Source: Magnaporthiopsis rhizophila
Lineage: Eukaryota; Ascomycota; Sordariomycetes; Magnaporthales; Magnaporthaceae
Assembly: GCA_003049465.1 (NCBI GenBank)
Contig: PYSS01000062.1
Span: forward strand, 1 to 64,000
Length of the DNA stretch: 64,000 nt
Reading direction: 5' to 3'
Shown here: piece after piece, positions 54,238 through 64,000 of the stretch
Layout: every line of letters begins with the position of its first letter
Position numbering within the stretch: position 1 is the first letter of the stretch
The notes under the pieces: generated by a model
Seen by the model: the letters and a program-made list of their open reading frames with translations, nothing else
Database searches by the model: none
Told to the model about the DNA's origin: nothing
Translations under genes and position numbers: made by a program

Positions 54238-55372
54238 CGAAACGGGCGGCCGAGAGGTCGACGGTGCCATCCGACAGGAAGTCCTTGAGGCGGCCCGGGG
54301 TGGCGACGATGATGTCGGCGCCCTTACGCAGCAGCGTGCGCTGCTCGTCCTTGGGCGCGCCGCCAAACAGGCAGACGGCCGACAGGCCGACGAGGGCGGC
54401 AAGCTTGGCGAGGGCGGCGTGCGTCTGCATGGCGAGCTCACGGGTGGGCGAGACGACGACGGCGAGCGCGCTGGCGGAGCCCCTGTTGCCCTTGGAAGGC
54501 TTCGGGCGGGCGCCGGCTCGGAGGGACCTGAGGGCCTCGACACAAGGTACGGAGAAGGCGAGAGTCTTGCCGGAGCCGGTCTCGGCAATCCCGACGACGT
54601 CGCGGCCCGAGAGCGAGTACGGCCACGAGGCGGACTGGATCGGGGTCGGGGCGCTGAAGCCGGCGAAGGGTGCTTTTGCGATGAGCTTGGACGCGGGAAG
54701 CTGGTGGAACCTGAGGATCGGGCGATGTGTGGTCGTGGATGAGGGTTCTGACACGACAACCTGCTGAGCGGCCAGGAAGTCTTTGATCTCGGACTCGGGC
54801 AGCGCTGTCAAAGCATCTGTCTGCTTGTAGACATAGGTCGAGTCGCCCGCAACGACCCCGTTCGCCGTTCCGTTCGCCCCGTTCGTTGCGCCGTTCGAGA
54901 TCCCGTTTGCGACCCCGTTCGCGGGGCTCTCGCTGCTGTCGGCATCATCTGCAAGCTCCTTCACCTTCTTTTCCTTTTTGCCCTTCTTTTCTTTCTTATC
55001 CTCTTTCTCCTTTTTCTCCTTTGGTTTGGGAGCTGCCTCCTCCCCCGTCACCGGCGTCTCGATCTCCGAGGTAGTGCCGGCGGGGGTGCTCTCTTCTGTG
55101 GCGGCGACGGCGGGCTCTGAATCGTCCGACTGACTCTCGGAGCGCTTCTTTTCCTCCTTTTCCTTTCGTTTCTTCTCCTTCTTTTCCTTCTTTGCTTCCT
55201 TGTCCTTCTTTTCTTTCTTCTCCTTCTTGTCCTTCTTCCGCTTCTCCTTCGTTACCGTCGGTTCCTCGCTTTCGGTGCCATTGGGTGCGACAGGGACGGT
55301 TTTGACCTTTTTGGCTAGCGGCTCGATTTCGCGGTCGCCGTCAGAGCGGCTGTGTTTCTTCCCTGCGGACAT
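53316..55372 (-). CDS. DBP3: ATP-dependent DEAD-box RNA helicase DBP3
   Basis: A nucleolar RNA helicase for 60S ribosomal subunit maturation. Two exons are inferred: 55372-53660 and 53582-53316, for 659 residues. The 77-base intron (GTAAGT..TCAG) joins LVINVT to FPLTIEDYVHRIGRTGR, within the helicase core. Motifs in order are GFSAPTPIQ (Q), AETGSGKT (I), PTRELA (Ia), TPGR (Ib), DEAD (II), TAT (III), SIHGD (IV region), VLVATDVAARGLDIP (V) and HRIGRTGR (VI). The first 200 residues are a Lys/Glu-rich tail with many KKEK repeats and an Asn-Gly-rich linker, as in fungal Dbp3. No key residue is missing. Confidence 0.95.
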
Positions 55373-56212
55373 GGTGGCCGGTGTCTAGGTCGAGGTCCAG
55401 TCGGCGAGGGGCGGCCTCGCAAGCACCGACACGCGAAAAGAAAAAAAAAAAAAAAAAAATGGCAGAAAAAAAAAAAACTGGAGATGATAAGATAAGGAAT
55501 TTTATGTGGGATGTGTGGGGCCTGGCTCCACAAGGTCCCCGCATCTGCCTCTCAGAGCCGACTTGCAACACAACGCGGGGAGACGACATCATTCTGCGTC
55601 TCGGACTATGCCACCTGACTATCCCCTCCGTATGTGCATGTATGTATTGTACACAATGGAGCATACTGCTTCACGTGCATCTTGGGCGCCTCACCGGCGA
55701 TCCTCACCCGCTCGCGAACCTTCTTGACTCGAAGTCTCTTGTCCTCGGGTTCGTCCCTCCTCGCCCGCCTTGCCTGTGTTCAGTTCAGACTGATACGGGG
55801 CAACCTATAAGCAACGAGATGAATTAGCAAGTATTACAAGGCTACCGGTCGAGGTTGTCCTCTGGCGCAAACCCAACTGTGTACTGGTGAACTGTATGTC
55901 GGCTAGCACCCGCTACCTCTGGCGTTAACCTCGGCTTCGTCTCTACTGTCCGGCTGGTCTTCTGTCCGTATTCGTCTTCGCTCCGTACAGCGGCAGGCTA
56001 TTCGCCCCGCGACGCGGAGCCTTTGGTCAAAACCCCGCGTGATTTTCCGTGTGACATTCTGCTTGCGGAGACGGAGCGTCGCATCCTCTCTGCCATCCCC
56101 TCACTCGTAGTTCGCCATGGCGAAGATACTTGAACAAAGCCACCACTTTCTCCCCAGTCTGACGATTGAAAGCCTTGCGATATTCAAAGCGAATACACGG
56201 CCGGATTAAAGC
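55373..56212. promoter_or_regulatory. Divergent promoter region of DBP3 and GH92 gene
   Basis: About 840 bases between two start codons. Two A-rich runs lie close to the DBP3 start (55440-55458 and 55466-55478). No gene is recognised. Confidence 0.45.
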
Positions 56213-59088
56213 ATGGCTCTTCTATGGATCTTGGTCGCCCTTGCCCTACCAGTGGTATTTGGCCAAGCCTCCTCCGAGCCCGGCTTCGGCGTCTTCGACT
56301 ATATCGATCCGTTGATTGGGACAACAAACGGAGGTCGCCACCCCTGACACCATTTCCCGTCCGTATGATGCGTGGGAAGCTGACTCCTTCAAGGCCATGT
56401 GTTCCCCGGAGCAACGTTGCCATTTGGTATGGCCAAGGCCGTGGCCGACGTCGACAGTGAGAACCAAGGTAAGTAAATGTGAATGGGGTTGTGTGAACTT
56501 GGCCACCCGCTGACTGTCTGCAGGTGGCTACTCGACGGGGGATAATTTGAGTAAGGCACCATACCGAGTCTCAGATCTGATCAGATAAAGAAGCTCGCGG
56601 GCTTCATCCACCCATGCTCCTACTGACGGATAAACACCAGTCACCGGCTTCTCGTCCTTGCATGACAGCGGCACGGGAGGCGTACGATATCACTGCTGTA
56701 CCATGAGTATCACCATTAGGCCCGATAATGCTAACAGTCATTCAAGGGAACGAGCTTGGGCAACTTTCCGATCTTTCCGCAGACGGGATGTGCCGGCGAC
56801 GAACTGAACAGATGCTACTTCACCAAAGCACAAAGGGCTAGCCAAAAAGTCAACAGCACGGTCAAGTCCAGTCCAGGATATTTTGCCGTCTCGCTGAACA
56901 CGTCTATCCACGCCGAGATGACCGTGTCCAACCACACGGCACTTTACCGGTTCACGTTCCCCGGCAAAGCCGTCCAGGGCTTACCTTACAAGCCCCTGAT
57001 CCTCGCCGATTTGACCGATCTTCCTGGGTCACGGAGCAATGCCACTATCAGCGTCGACCCTTCCACTGGCCGAATCAGCGGCAACGGGACTTTCAATCCT
57101 TCATTTGGCGTTGGAACGTACACTCTGCATTTCTGCGCTGACTTCCAAGGGGCAGCCGTCCAAGATACCGGTGTCTTCATGAATAATAGAGCTGGCAGCG
57201 ACCCAAAGTCCCTCCGAGTATACCCCGATGGTGTCAGTTCCCCGCCAGTTCCAGCTGGGGCCTGGGTCCAGTTCCAGGCGCCCGCCAGCGATCAGATTCT
57301 TGTCAGGGTCGGCGTGTCGTTCATCAGTGTAGCCCAAGCCTGCAGAAATGCCGAGCGAGAAATCCCAAATTTCGACTTTAAGGCAACCTTGTGGGCAGCG
57401 CAGGCCGCATGGCGTCAGAAGCTTGGGGTCATAACCATCGACAGGAGCACTGTTAACAAATCTCTCCAGACTACATTCTGGTCTGGTGTGTACCGGTCAC
57501 TGATCTCGCCACAGGATTATACCGGTACGTCAACATTGACTGCTCGGCAGATGCGAGTGGGTCTGATGATGGCTAACAAGCCGGCAGGTGAAAATCCGCT
57601 CTGGCAAAGCACGGAGCCATGTAAGTGTTGCTCTTGGTGCTTCCTTCCTTGCCCGCATCTACCACACACAACGCGCTAACACCTCTGCCAGACTACGACT
57701 CGTATTACTGTATATGGGACTCCTTCCGGAGCGTCCACCCATTGCTCACGATCCTTGATCCTCACAGCCAGACACAGATGATCAGGTCGCTGTTGGATAT
57801 TTATCGACACGAAGGCTATCTTCCGGACTGTCGTATGAGTCTCTGCAAAGGATTTACGCAGGGCGGCAGCAACGCGGATGTTGTCGTGGTTGACTCGTTC
57901 GTCAAAAGACAAGGCCTCGGCGGGGTTATCGACTGGGCGACCGCCTATGAAGCCATAGTCAAGGATGCTGAAGGTATTTGCGCTCGATCAAACTCCGTAA
58001 TCCAAGTCTTGAAGGAAATTTACTGACGTTTTCAAATTTTATTAAACATAGTCCAACCCCCTGTTTGGACTGTTGAGGGCAGGGGTGGCCTTAAAAGTTG
58101 GAAGTCGCTGGGGTACATCCCAGCCGACGATTTCGATCCTCACGGCGTCGGACTCTTTACGCGTTCCATCTCCCGTACTGTCGAATATGCTTACAACGAC
58201 TATTCCATCGCCCTCATGGCCAGTCTCACGAACAAGAAAGCCGATGCCGAAATCTACCTCGGGCGATCCAAGAACTGGTTTAATCTGTTCAAGTCGGATC
58301 AGACATCGATCCTCAACACCTCGCGCGGCTTTGTGGACAGCGGCTGGACGGGGTGGCTGCAGCCAAAGTACCTCAACGGCACCTTTGGGTTCCAGGACCC
58401 GAGCCTTTGCCAGCCCATCTACAACTTCACCTCGTGCTACCTCAACAGCAACGGACACGAGACGTACGAGGGAGGCAGCTGGCTCTACACCTTCCTTGCC
58501 GCTCCACACGACATGGCGACGCTCATCAACGCTCTGGGCGGACCTGAAGCCTTTGTCCGCCGGCTGGAGTACTTTCACCTGACGCCCAACCTCCTGTACA
58601 TGGGCGACGAGCAGGCTTTTCTGCTCGTATACCTGTTCCACTACGCAGGGCGGCCAGGGCTGAGCGCCAAGTTTGCGCACCACTACATACCCTCGCAGTT
58701 CAACGACACGGTCGCGGGCATCCCGGGGAACGACGACAGCGGCGCCATGGGCGCGTTCAGCACGCTGGCGATGATGGGGTTGTACCCGGTCAGCGGGCAG
58801 GACGTTTACTTGATCACGCCGCCCTTCTTCCGCGAAGTGAATATCACAAACGGCATCACCGGCAAGACGGCGACGGTGCGGAGCGTCAATTTCGACGCCG
58901 GATACAGAAACATTTACGTGCAGAGCGTGACGCTGAACGGCAGCCCTTACCGTCGGAACTGGATCACGCACAGCTTCTTTGTCGAGGGAGGCGTCTTGGA
59001 GCTGGTGTTGGGTCCCGTGGAGAGCACGTCGTGGGGCACTGCTGGGGAGGACCTTCCACCTAGTACTTCGACTTCACGCACTTTTTGA
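56213..59088 (+). CDS. Secreted alpha-1,2-mannosidase, glycoside hydrolase family 92
   Basis: A predicted calcium-dependent exo-mannosidase of 797 residues. Eight exons are inferred: 56213-56333, 56394-56468, 56524-56550, 56641-56681, 56747-57524, 57588-57620, 57692-57973 and 58052-59088. The total is in frame. The signal peptide is MALLWILVALALPVVFG. Joins restore PLIGTTNGGHVFPGATLPFG, QGGYSTGDNLITGFSSLHDSG, SPQDYTGENPLWQSTEPYY and KDAEVQPPVW, all family-typical. Other signatures are YYCIWDSFRSVHPLLTI, GYLPDCRMS, QGGSNADVV and GIPGNDDSGAMGAFSTLAMM. N-glycosylation sites are many. The first donor is GTCGCC, a poor match. Exons 3 (27 bases) and 6 (33 bases) are tiny. The acceptor of exon 5 is the least certain. 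Confidence 0.88.
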
Positions 59089-59481
59089 GGCTTTTGTTTT
59101 TCTGCGGGTTACACTGTTTCATGAGGATTCGAGGGTAGAGATGCATAATGGTAGAGTGTGCAAGATTTGGGTTGACTCCTCGCTGTTCGTCGTGCTTATC
59201 AAGCAGCTCTGCGCGTCCTCTGAAAGTCTATCACATGTTGAAGAAAGACCTCTGAATATATCCTTGAAGCTGTTTGCCCCTTGCCCAGGTAAATGTCGGT
59301 CTTGGAGCTTGCGTCTATCCGTTACAGCAAAAGACGAAACACGGTCGCTCCAGGGAGACTAGCCGAGTGATCCGCACTTGTAACGGGCCAAGCATCCAAC
59401 TAAAGATGGAAAAAGGTCAGCAAATGCGTTTAGCCTACTTCCACGACTGTTCTCCGCATAATGAGCAGGCTACGCCGGGCG
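59089..59481. other. Convergent 3' flanks of GH92 and secreted-precursor genes
   Basis: About 390 bases without a recognisable frame. Confidence 0.45.
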
Positions 59482-59928
59482 TCAGTGAACGGGGTAAAAC
59501 CTACTGCACGACAAGCCCAAACTAAACCAGCTCCCGATCCAGCACGCCCCCTTGCACAAATCCCAACTGTCGGCGCACTCCCATTCGGAAAGCCGTCTCT
59601 TCGGCTGCCTGCTCCCCTCTTGGATCCGTTTCCCATCGGCCGTTGTGGTCTTGGCGAGCTGCTTGGTGACCGTAGAGAGAGTCGTTGGAGGGCGGGAGAC
59701 AGCCGTCGCGTTGGCCCTGGCGCCGGTTCCGACCGCGATGGTGCTCGTGAGATTGAGAGCGAGGTTGGTGTTGCCGGAGGCGCTTGTGCGAGGAGTCGCC
59801 GTGGGCGATGTGGCGTTGGCTCTTTGGGGCGCCGGAACACCGCTGGCCTGGCTTGGGCGCGTCTGTTCCAGGGCGCTGGCCAGGAAGGTCGAGGCTAGGA
59901 AGGTTGCGATAGTCTTTGTGATCTGCAT
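59482..59928 (-). CDS. Small secreted precursor with dibasic sites and C-terminal Cys/Trp-rich peptide
   Basis: A single-exon frame of 148 residues; no known family. It starts with a signal peptide (MQITKTIATFLASTFLASA). About 60 residues of Thr/Ala/Asn-rich spacer with three N-x-T sites follow. Then come basic sites: KR in ADGKRIQEG and KRR in RQPKRRLSEW. The last 36 residues after KRR are quite different in character. They hold four Cys (spacing x6, x3, x11) and four Trp, in SEWECADSWDLCKGACWIG and the rest. The layout (signal, glycosylated spacer, Kex2-type site, Cys-rich end) fits a processed extracellular peptide. Cleavage and function are inference. A hidden intron in the last third cannot be excluded. 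An upstream in-frame start 19 codons earlier is less likely because it would bury the signal peptide. Confidence 0.6.
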   Translation of the reverse strand: MQITKTIATFLASTFLASALEQTRPSQASGVPAPQRANATSPTATPRTSASGNTNLALNLTSTIAVGTGARANATAVSRPPTTLSTVTKQLAKTTTADGKRIQEGSRQPKRRLSEWECADSWDLCKGACWIGSWFSLGLSCSRFYPVH

Positions 59929-60345
59929 CGTCTGCTGTGATGGGAGTTTCGTTTTGGCGCTTGCTCCTTCCATAAGTACAAGCACTTGTCAGAACACACA
60001 GGAATGGGGCCGGTTATGCGTGTGGTAGCTGTCCTCGTTGATCATTGTTGAAGTGAACCCATCTCCGACATCCCACGATAGCCGGCGAGCCGTGGGCTTG
60101 GAGTCTACGAGCTGCACTGTCACTAATTCCGAGTTTCGGAGATGCACCGGATAAACACAGCCCCGAAAGTCAAGTCCGCTGTGAACAAACAGCCTTCTTG
60201 AAAGGACCAAGCCACTTGAGCATATTCAGGGCGGATACACCCACAGAAGGGGTTACGAGGGATGAAACTTTGTGTACAGAAAGTAAAAGAGCTAGGTAGT
60301 TATTAGATTGGTGCTCAGGAATTCACGCCTGTTCTCCGTCCAGGC
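59929..60345. other. Upstream region of the precursor gene and 3' flank of the AIF3-like gene
   Basis: About 415 bases without a recognisable frame. Confidence 0.45.
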
Positions 60346-62201
60346 TTACTCGGGCGCGCCCACACTCAAAACGTCAAAGCCCTTCTCCAGCTCACTCTTT
60401 TTGGGCATCTTACCCAGCCTGAGAAGCTCCGAGCTCTGCACCATGACCGGGTCGGTGCCCATGGTTGCAACGGCCACGATGTCCTCCCCCTTGGCGTAGA
60501 AGGCCGACCACTTGCCTTCGTCGAGGCTGCCCTGGATTACAAGATCGTCCCAACCGCTTGCCATAGTGTTGCCGCAGTAGCGCAGCTGAGCAGAGAGCGC
60601 AGACCAGAAGATGGGCGTGAAGAACTCGGCCTTGAGGCCCGGGTTGACGATGTGTCGCGCCGCAGTCCGACCCGACTTTTGCGCCACGTTCCAATGCTCG
60701 ATCCTCACACCCTTTCCTCCACCGCCGGGGCCGTGGTAAGGGTATGTGGCGATGTCGCCAAGCGCGTACACGTCCTTGGTGCCCTTGACGGCAAACAGCT
60801 CGTCAACTTCGAGCGATCCGTCCTGGAGCAGCTGAACGCCAGCGTTGCCCTTGAGAAACTCGGTCGCAGGTGCCACGCCTACACCGAGAATCACCAGATC
60901 AGCGGGCAGCGAAGTACCATCCTTGAGCAGAACTGAGCCGACCAAGGCTGGATCCGAAGCTGACGGCTCGGCCTTCTCGACGCCGGCTGACATGTAGAAC
61001 TTGACGCCGTTCTTTTCCAGGCCCTTCTGCGCGGCAGCGCCAATCTTCTCGCCGAGAACGCGCTCGAGCGGTACTTTCTCCATGCCAATAACAGTAACAC
61101 TGTTCTCCTTGGCCGTCGCGTTGGCGACCTCCATACCGATAAAGGAGGATCCGACAATGACGATTTTCTTCCCCTTGGAACCGATGGCATGGACTATCTT
61201 GCGGGTGTCGTGCACGCTACGTAGCACGAAGATGTTGCCCAAGACCTTGAAGCCCGGAAGTGGCAGATTGCGCGGCGTTCCACCAGGTGCAAGCACAAGC
61301 TTGCCATAGGGAAGCGTCCGGCCGTTCTTGGTAGAGGCGGTCTTGTTGGAAAAGTTGATGCCCGTGACTTCATCCTCCACAAACTCCACATTGCCCGACC
61401 TGTACCACTCGAGATCGCGCAGCTGGAGCTTGGAAAGATCCGTCAGCAGGGCTTTGCTGAGCTTCGGCCGGTCAATGGGAAGGTATCCCTCCTTGGAAAC
61501 GACGGTGACCTGTCCCTGGTAGCCCTGCTCCCGCAGCTCCTCGACGAGGCCGACGGCACCAGAGCCGCCGCCGACGACGAGCACCCAGTCCAAGTCCTGC
61601 TTGACGGTAGCGCATATCTTTGGCTTCCGGCGGCCGGCCTTGATGGTGGCCTCTTCCCCGGTGATATAAACAGCACCGTCCCTCTCGACGACCTTGAATG
61701 TGGGCAGCGAGTCGAGCGCTGGCGAATCCTCGACGTCGCCCGTCTTAGCGTTGAAGCAGGCACCGTGCCAAGGGCAAGTCAGACGGCCTTCTGTCGTCAG
61801 AACACCCTTGACCAGCGGCGCACCATAGTCTATTCCACGAGAAGTGGGAGTCAGTCAACCTGTTCTTGCCTCTGCCATGCTGCTAGGAGAACATCGAGGC
61901 TGGAGATTCACGTACGGGTGCACCGGGGCCCAATGGCCTGAACTTTGCCTCCCGCGTTGAGCAGAACGACCTTGGCTTCGGGGAGGCCTTCGACTTCAAC
62001 CTCCTGCTTGTCGCCTGGCTTGAGGTCTAGCGAAGTGACCGATTTGAGCTTGTATTCCTGCGACATTGCCCGGGCGGAGATGCGACTGATATGGGAGGAT
62101 GACGTCACGACGAAGGCTGGTCTGGCGAGGAAGATAGACCGGATTGTTCTTGGATGAAAGCAAACCTGTCGAGAAGCAGAGAGGACTGACGCCAAGCTCA
62201 T
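60346..62201 (-). CDS. AIF3-like Rieske/NAD(P)H:ferredoxin-type oxidoreductase
   Basis: A flavoprotein of 589 residues with an N-terminal Rieske 2Fe-2S domain, as in apoptosis-inducing factor 3. Two exons are inferred: 62201-61916 and 61829-60346. The intron (GTACGT..ATAG) splits the first Rieske motif and splicing gives RCTHYGAPL. The Rieske ligands are then C-x-H (CTH) and CPWHGACF. The reductase has the FAD site VLVVGGGSGAVGLVEEL, the NAD site KIVIVGSSFIGMEVA, and DVYALGDIATYPYHG that closes the FAD domain. The N-terminus (SLASVLSASRQVCFHPRTIR) may be a mitochondrial presequence; a second Met (MSQEYKLKS) could start a cytosolic form. The electron acceptor is unknown. Confidence 0.92.
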
Positions 62202-62689
62202 GTCAGGAGGAGACGGGGCTGGTGATATTAAGAGAGAGGCGGCAGTTCGTCGCCAGCAAATCGAATCGGACGATGGCTAGGCAAACTGCCGGGGACAGCA
62301 TGCGGGGTTGGCGACGCCTTGGGTAGGGGATGCAATTAAGCTCTGCGACGACGGTGGGGTTGTTAACGAGCTGGGAGCTTTGAATTTGTCAGACCAGCAA
62401 ATGCGAGCTCTCTGAGTGGTCCAACTCTGTAGCTCCTGTTGCAGCGGGGGATGACGTGCGTCTCTGCGACCCTCGAGCCTCGAACCATCCCATGCACGAG
62501 CATCCGTGGGTAGCGACGTTCTCCAGCAGCATATCAGACTAGGGTCCCCGAGTTTTAACCGCTCAGTCTGTCGTTGGTTCTCGGCTGACGGGAATAGAGA
62601 TTGCTAGTGTTCTTGGGGATTGCATAGCACTCGATGAGATTTGCATACCCTTACAGAGCCGTACTTCCCCTTTGGGGAGCTTAAGCCAC
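62202..62689. other. Upstream region of the AIF3-like gene
   Basis: About 490 bases without a recognisable frame. Confidence 0.4.
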
Positions 62690-63480
62690 CCAGGGGAGCT
62701 GAGTCAGGCTCTTGCAGCTGCAGCTGTCCAGCAACTGAGGGGCTCCCAAACGGGAAATCAAACTGTTGTTAACCCAAAAACGTCCATGGCAACTTGGAAG
62801 CCTAGCAAGATCTCCCTCCGCAGCTAAATCCGATGGGTCGCCGTGTGGCTTGCCGAAGAGAGCGGCGAGATCCTTCTGGAACGTGGTCACGTCTTCCGGA
62901 TTGATAAGGTCGGGCGGCTCGTCCCTGTCGCCGGTCTGCCTCATCTGCGAAGAGGCCCAAGCCCAGTGTCGTCCAGTTGTCGGACGGCGCAATCGGCTGA
63001 ACCGCCTCCATTACGCGGCCCTCCAGGATGTTTGCGACGGACCCGCCGTACTCGTCCGTCCGCCTGTTCGTCGTTTTGGATAGGAAGTGCGTCAGCAGAT
63101 AGCCGTGCGCTCCGTGCAGTTGCATCCCGTCTATGGTGCGGCGCGCGGCTGGCTGAACGCGGCGCCCATGGCTGGTTCCGCTGAGGTTAAACATTCCCGA
63201 TTGGCGCTCAGCAAATCTTTTCTCGGCCCCTACTTTCGACTTCGCATACCGCCATTCTCCATCCGTTATTGTGAGCACTGAAGGTGGGAGAGAGCAAAGA
63301 CTCTTGCCCAGCTGCACGTGTGATGCCGAAATAACCGTTCGACTGGATGTCGTCGTCGCTCCAGTTCGCCAGCTTCTCGACCATGGCAGCCTTCATTATG
63401 GATTCTTGGCCCTCCTTCTGGACAAATGGAAGCTCAGGGGCAGGCTGAGGGCACTAGAATTCGCCGGCCCGAGGGCTTCA
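62690..63480 (-). pseudogene. Decayed NADH:flavin oxidoreductase (old yellow enzyme family)
   Basis: The clearest piece is DGMQLHGAHGYLLTHFLSKT followed by NRRTDEYGGSVANILEGR, the active-site and FMN-region motif of OYE enzymes (H-GAHGYL..FLS..N.RTDEYGG). Upstream on the same strand MKAAMVEKLANWSDDD near 63396-63350 fits the N-terminal KAAM..E motif. Between and after these pieces the frame changes repeatedly and stops occur. Family character fades by about 62690. No intact enzyme is possible. A functional gene with several introns was considered, but the linking sequence does not restore conserved protein. Confidence 0.7.
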
Positions 63481-64000
63481 TAACGCTTCGTGGGACACGC
63501 GCCGGACAGCCTCGGGCAGTTCACGAAGTATCTGATTCGGATGTTAGAGCATGCCGCGGAGTGACTGCCATGATAGTAGCCTAGTGCTTTCTTGTAAACT
63601 TGCCTGGCGTACTCTACTGGCCCCTCTGATACACGCCCGTGGCCTCACACACCTGGATTACTCGCCTTACTGGTTCCTCCTCACACTTTGTTTTTGGGCT
63701 TCAGTTAACTCATGAAGGCGGCTACCGTGCTCCGTTGAGCCTCCTCGACTTGGCATGTAAAGACGTCACTAGAGCCGCAAGACACGAACTTGGGACTCGA
63801 GTGAGAGATCATCTAGGAGATACGTAATATGGACTAGACTACTGTTTCGCCGACACCCATTTCGAAGCCCCGACCTCGAATTCATGCACCTCTGAGTGAC
63901 TGGTCTCGTGGGCAAGTGTGTCCGCGGTATACTACGACGGGCTCGCCAACATCTGGCCGGTCCCGAAAGTGCCTGGCAGCTCTATACGCTCCCCCTTGAT
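63481..64000. other. Right edge, no gene recognised
   Basis: The last 520 bases show no clear gene. A minus-strand frame entering from the right edge (from 64000) reads about 24 codons and then a stop; it may be the end of a gene outside the window. Confidence 0.35.

Noticed and set aside
63920..64000. Minus-strand frame entering from the right edge (IKGERIELPGTFGTGQM)
   Set aside because: Only about 24 codons before a stop; too short to assign and the rest is outside the window.

Overview
The window looks like a GC-rich chromosomal segment from a filamentous ascomycete (Pezizomycotina, probably Sordariomycetes). Genes are monocistronic on both strands. Most are split by short GT..AG introns of about 50-145 bases. 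The families seen (SAT4/PTH11-type rhodopsin-like protein, P450, GH92 mannosidase, secreted DPP, Cet1-type RNA triphosphatase) are typical of that group. There is no operon, CRISPR array or phage signal. The stated splice sites were chosen by eye so that reading frame and family motifs stay continuous; no transcript was available.

Layout. 1-6.1 kb: degenerate tRNA-Gly, P450 (-), SAT4-type membrane protein (+), then a decayed deaminase-like gene. 6.7-16.7 kb: PAP2 lipid phosphatase (+), 26S proteasome Rpn2 (-) and mRNA 5'-triphosphatase (+), the last two divergent over about 1.4 kb. 18.3-23.6 kb: a secreted dipeptidyl peptidase (+) convergent with a cytochrome b5 sulfite oxidase (-). 25.3-30.4 kb: a very large uncharacterised multi-zinc-module protein (-). 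31.8-33.9 kb: MFS sugar transporter (-). 33.9-38.7 kb: a 4.8 kb stretch without a recognisable gene, ending in the pyrimidine-rich upstream region of a Myb-like regulator (+). 41.9-43.5 kb: COX10 (-).

44-50.8 kb is an accessory pocket. It holds a six-cysteine secreted protein (-), a flavin monooxygenase pseudogene (-), a BAHD-type acyltransferase (-), an AT-rich island with a Tourist/Harbinger-like MITE, and a short-chain dehydrogenase remnant. 51-64 kb returns to housekeeping genes: RFT1 flippase (+), DBP3 helicase (-), an eight-exon GH92 alpha-mannosidase (+), a small secreted cysteine-containing precursor with dibasic sites (-), an AIF3-like Rieske/NADH oxidoreductase (-) and a decayed old-yellow-enzyme gene at the right end.

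The housekeeping genes serve separate core tasks: protein turnover (RPN2), capping (CET1), heme A synthesis (COX10), N-glycosylation (RFT1) and ribosome biogenesis (DBP3). Four decayed enzyme genes (deaminase, FMO, SDR, OYE) lie between them, so the accessory part of this locus is eroding. The most promising undescribed items are the zinc-module protein (25286-30371), the dibasic secreted precursor (59482-59928), the six-Cys secreted protein (44039-44601) and the MITE (49739-49975).
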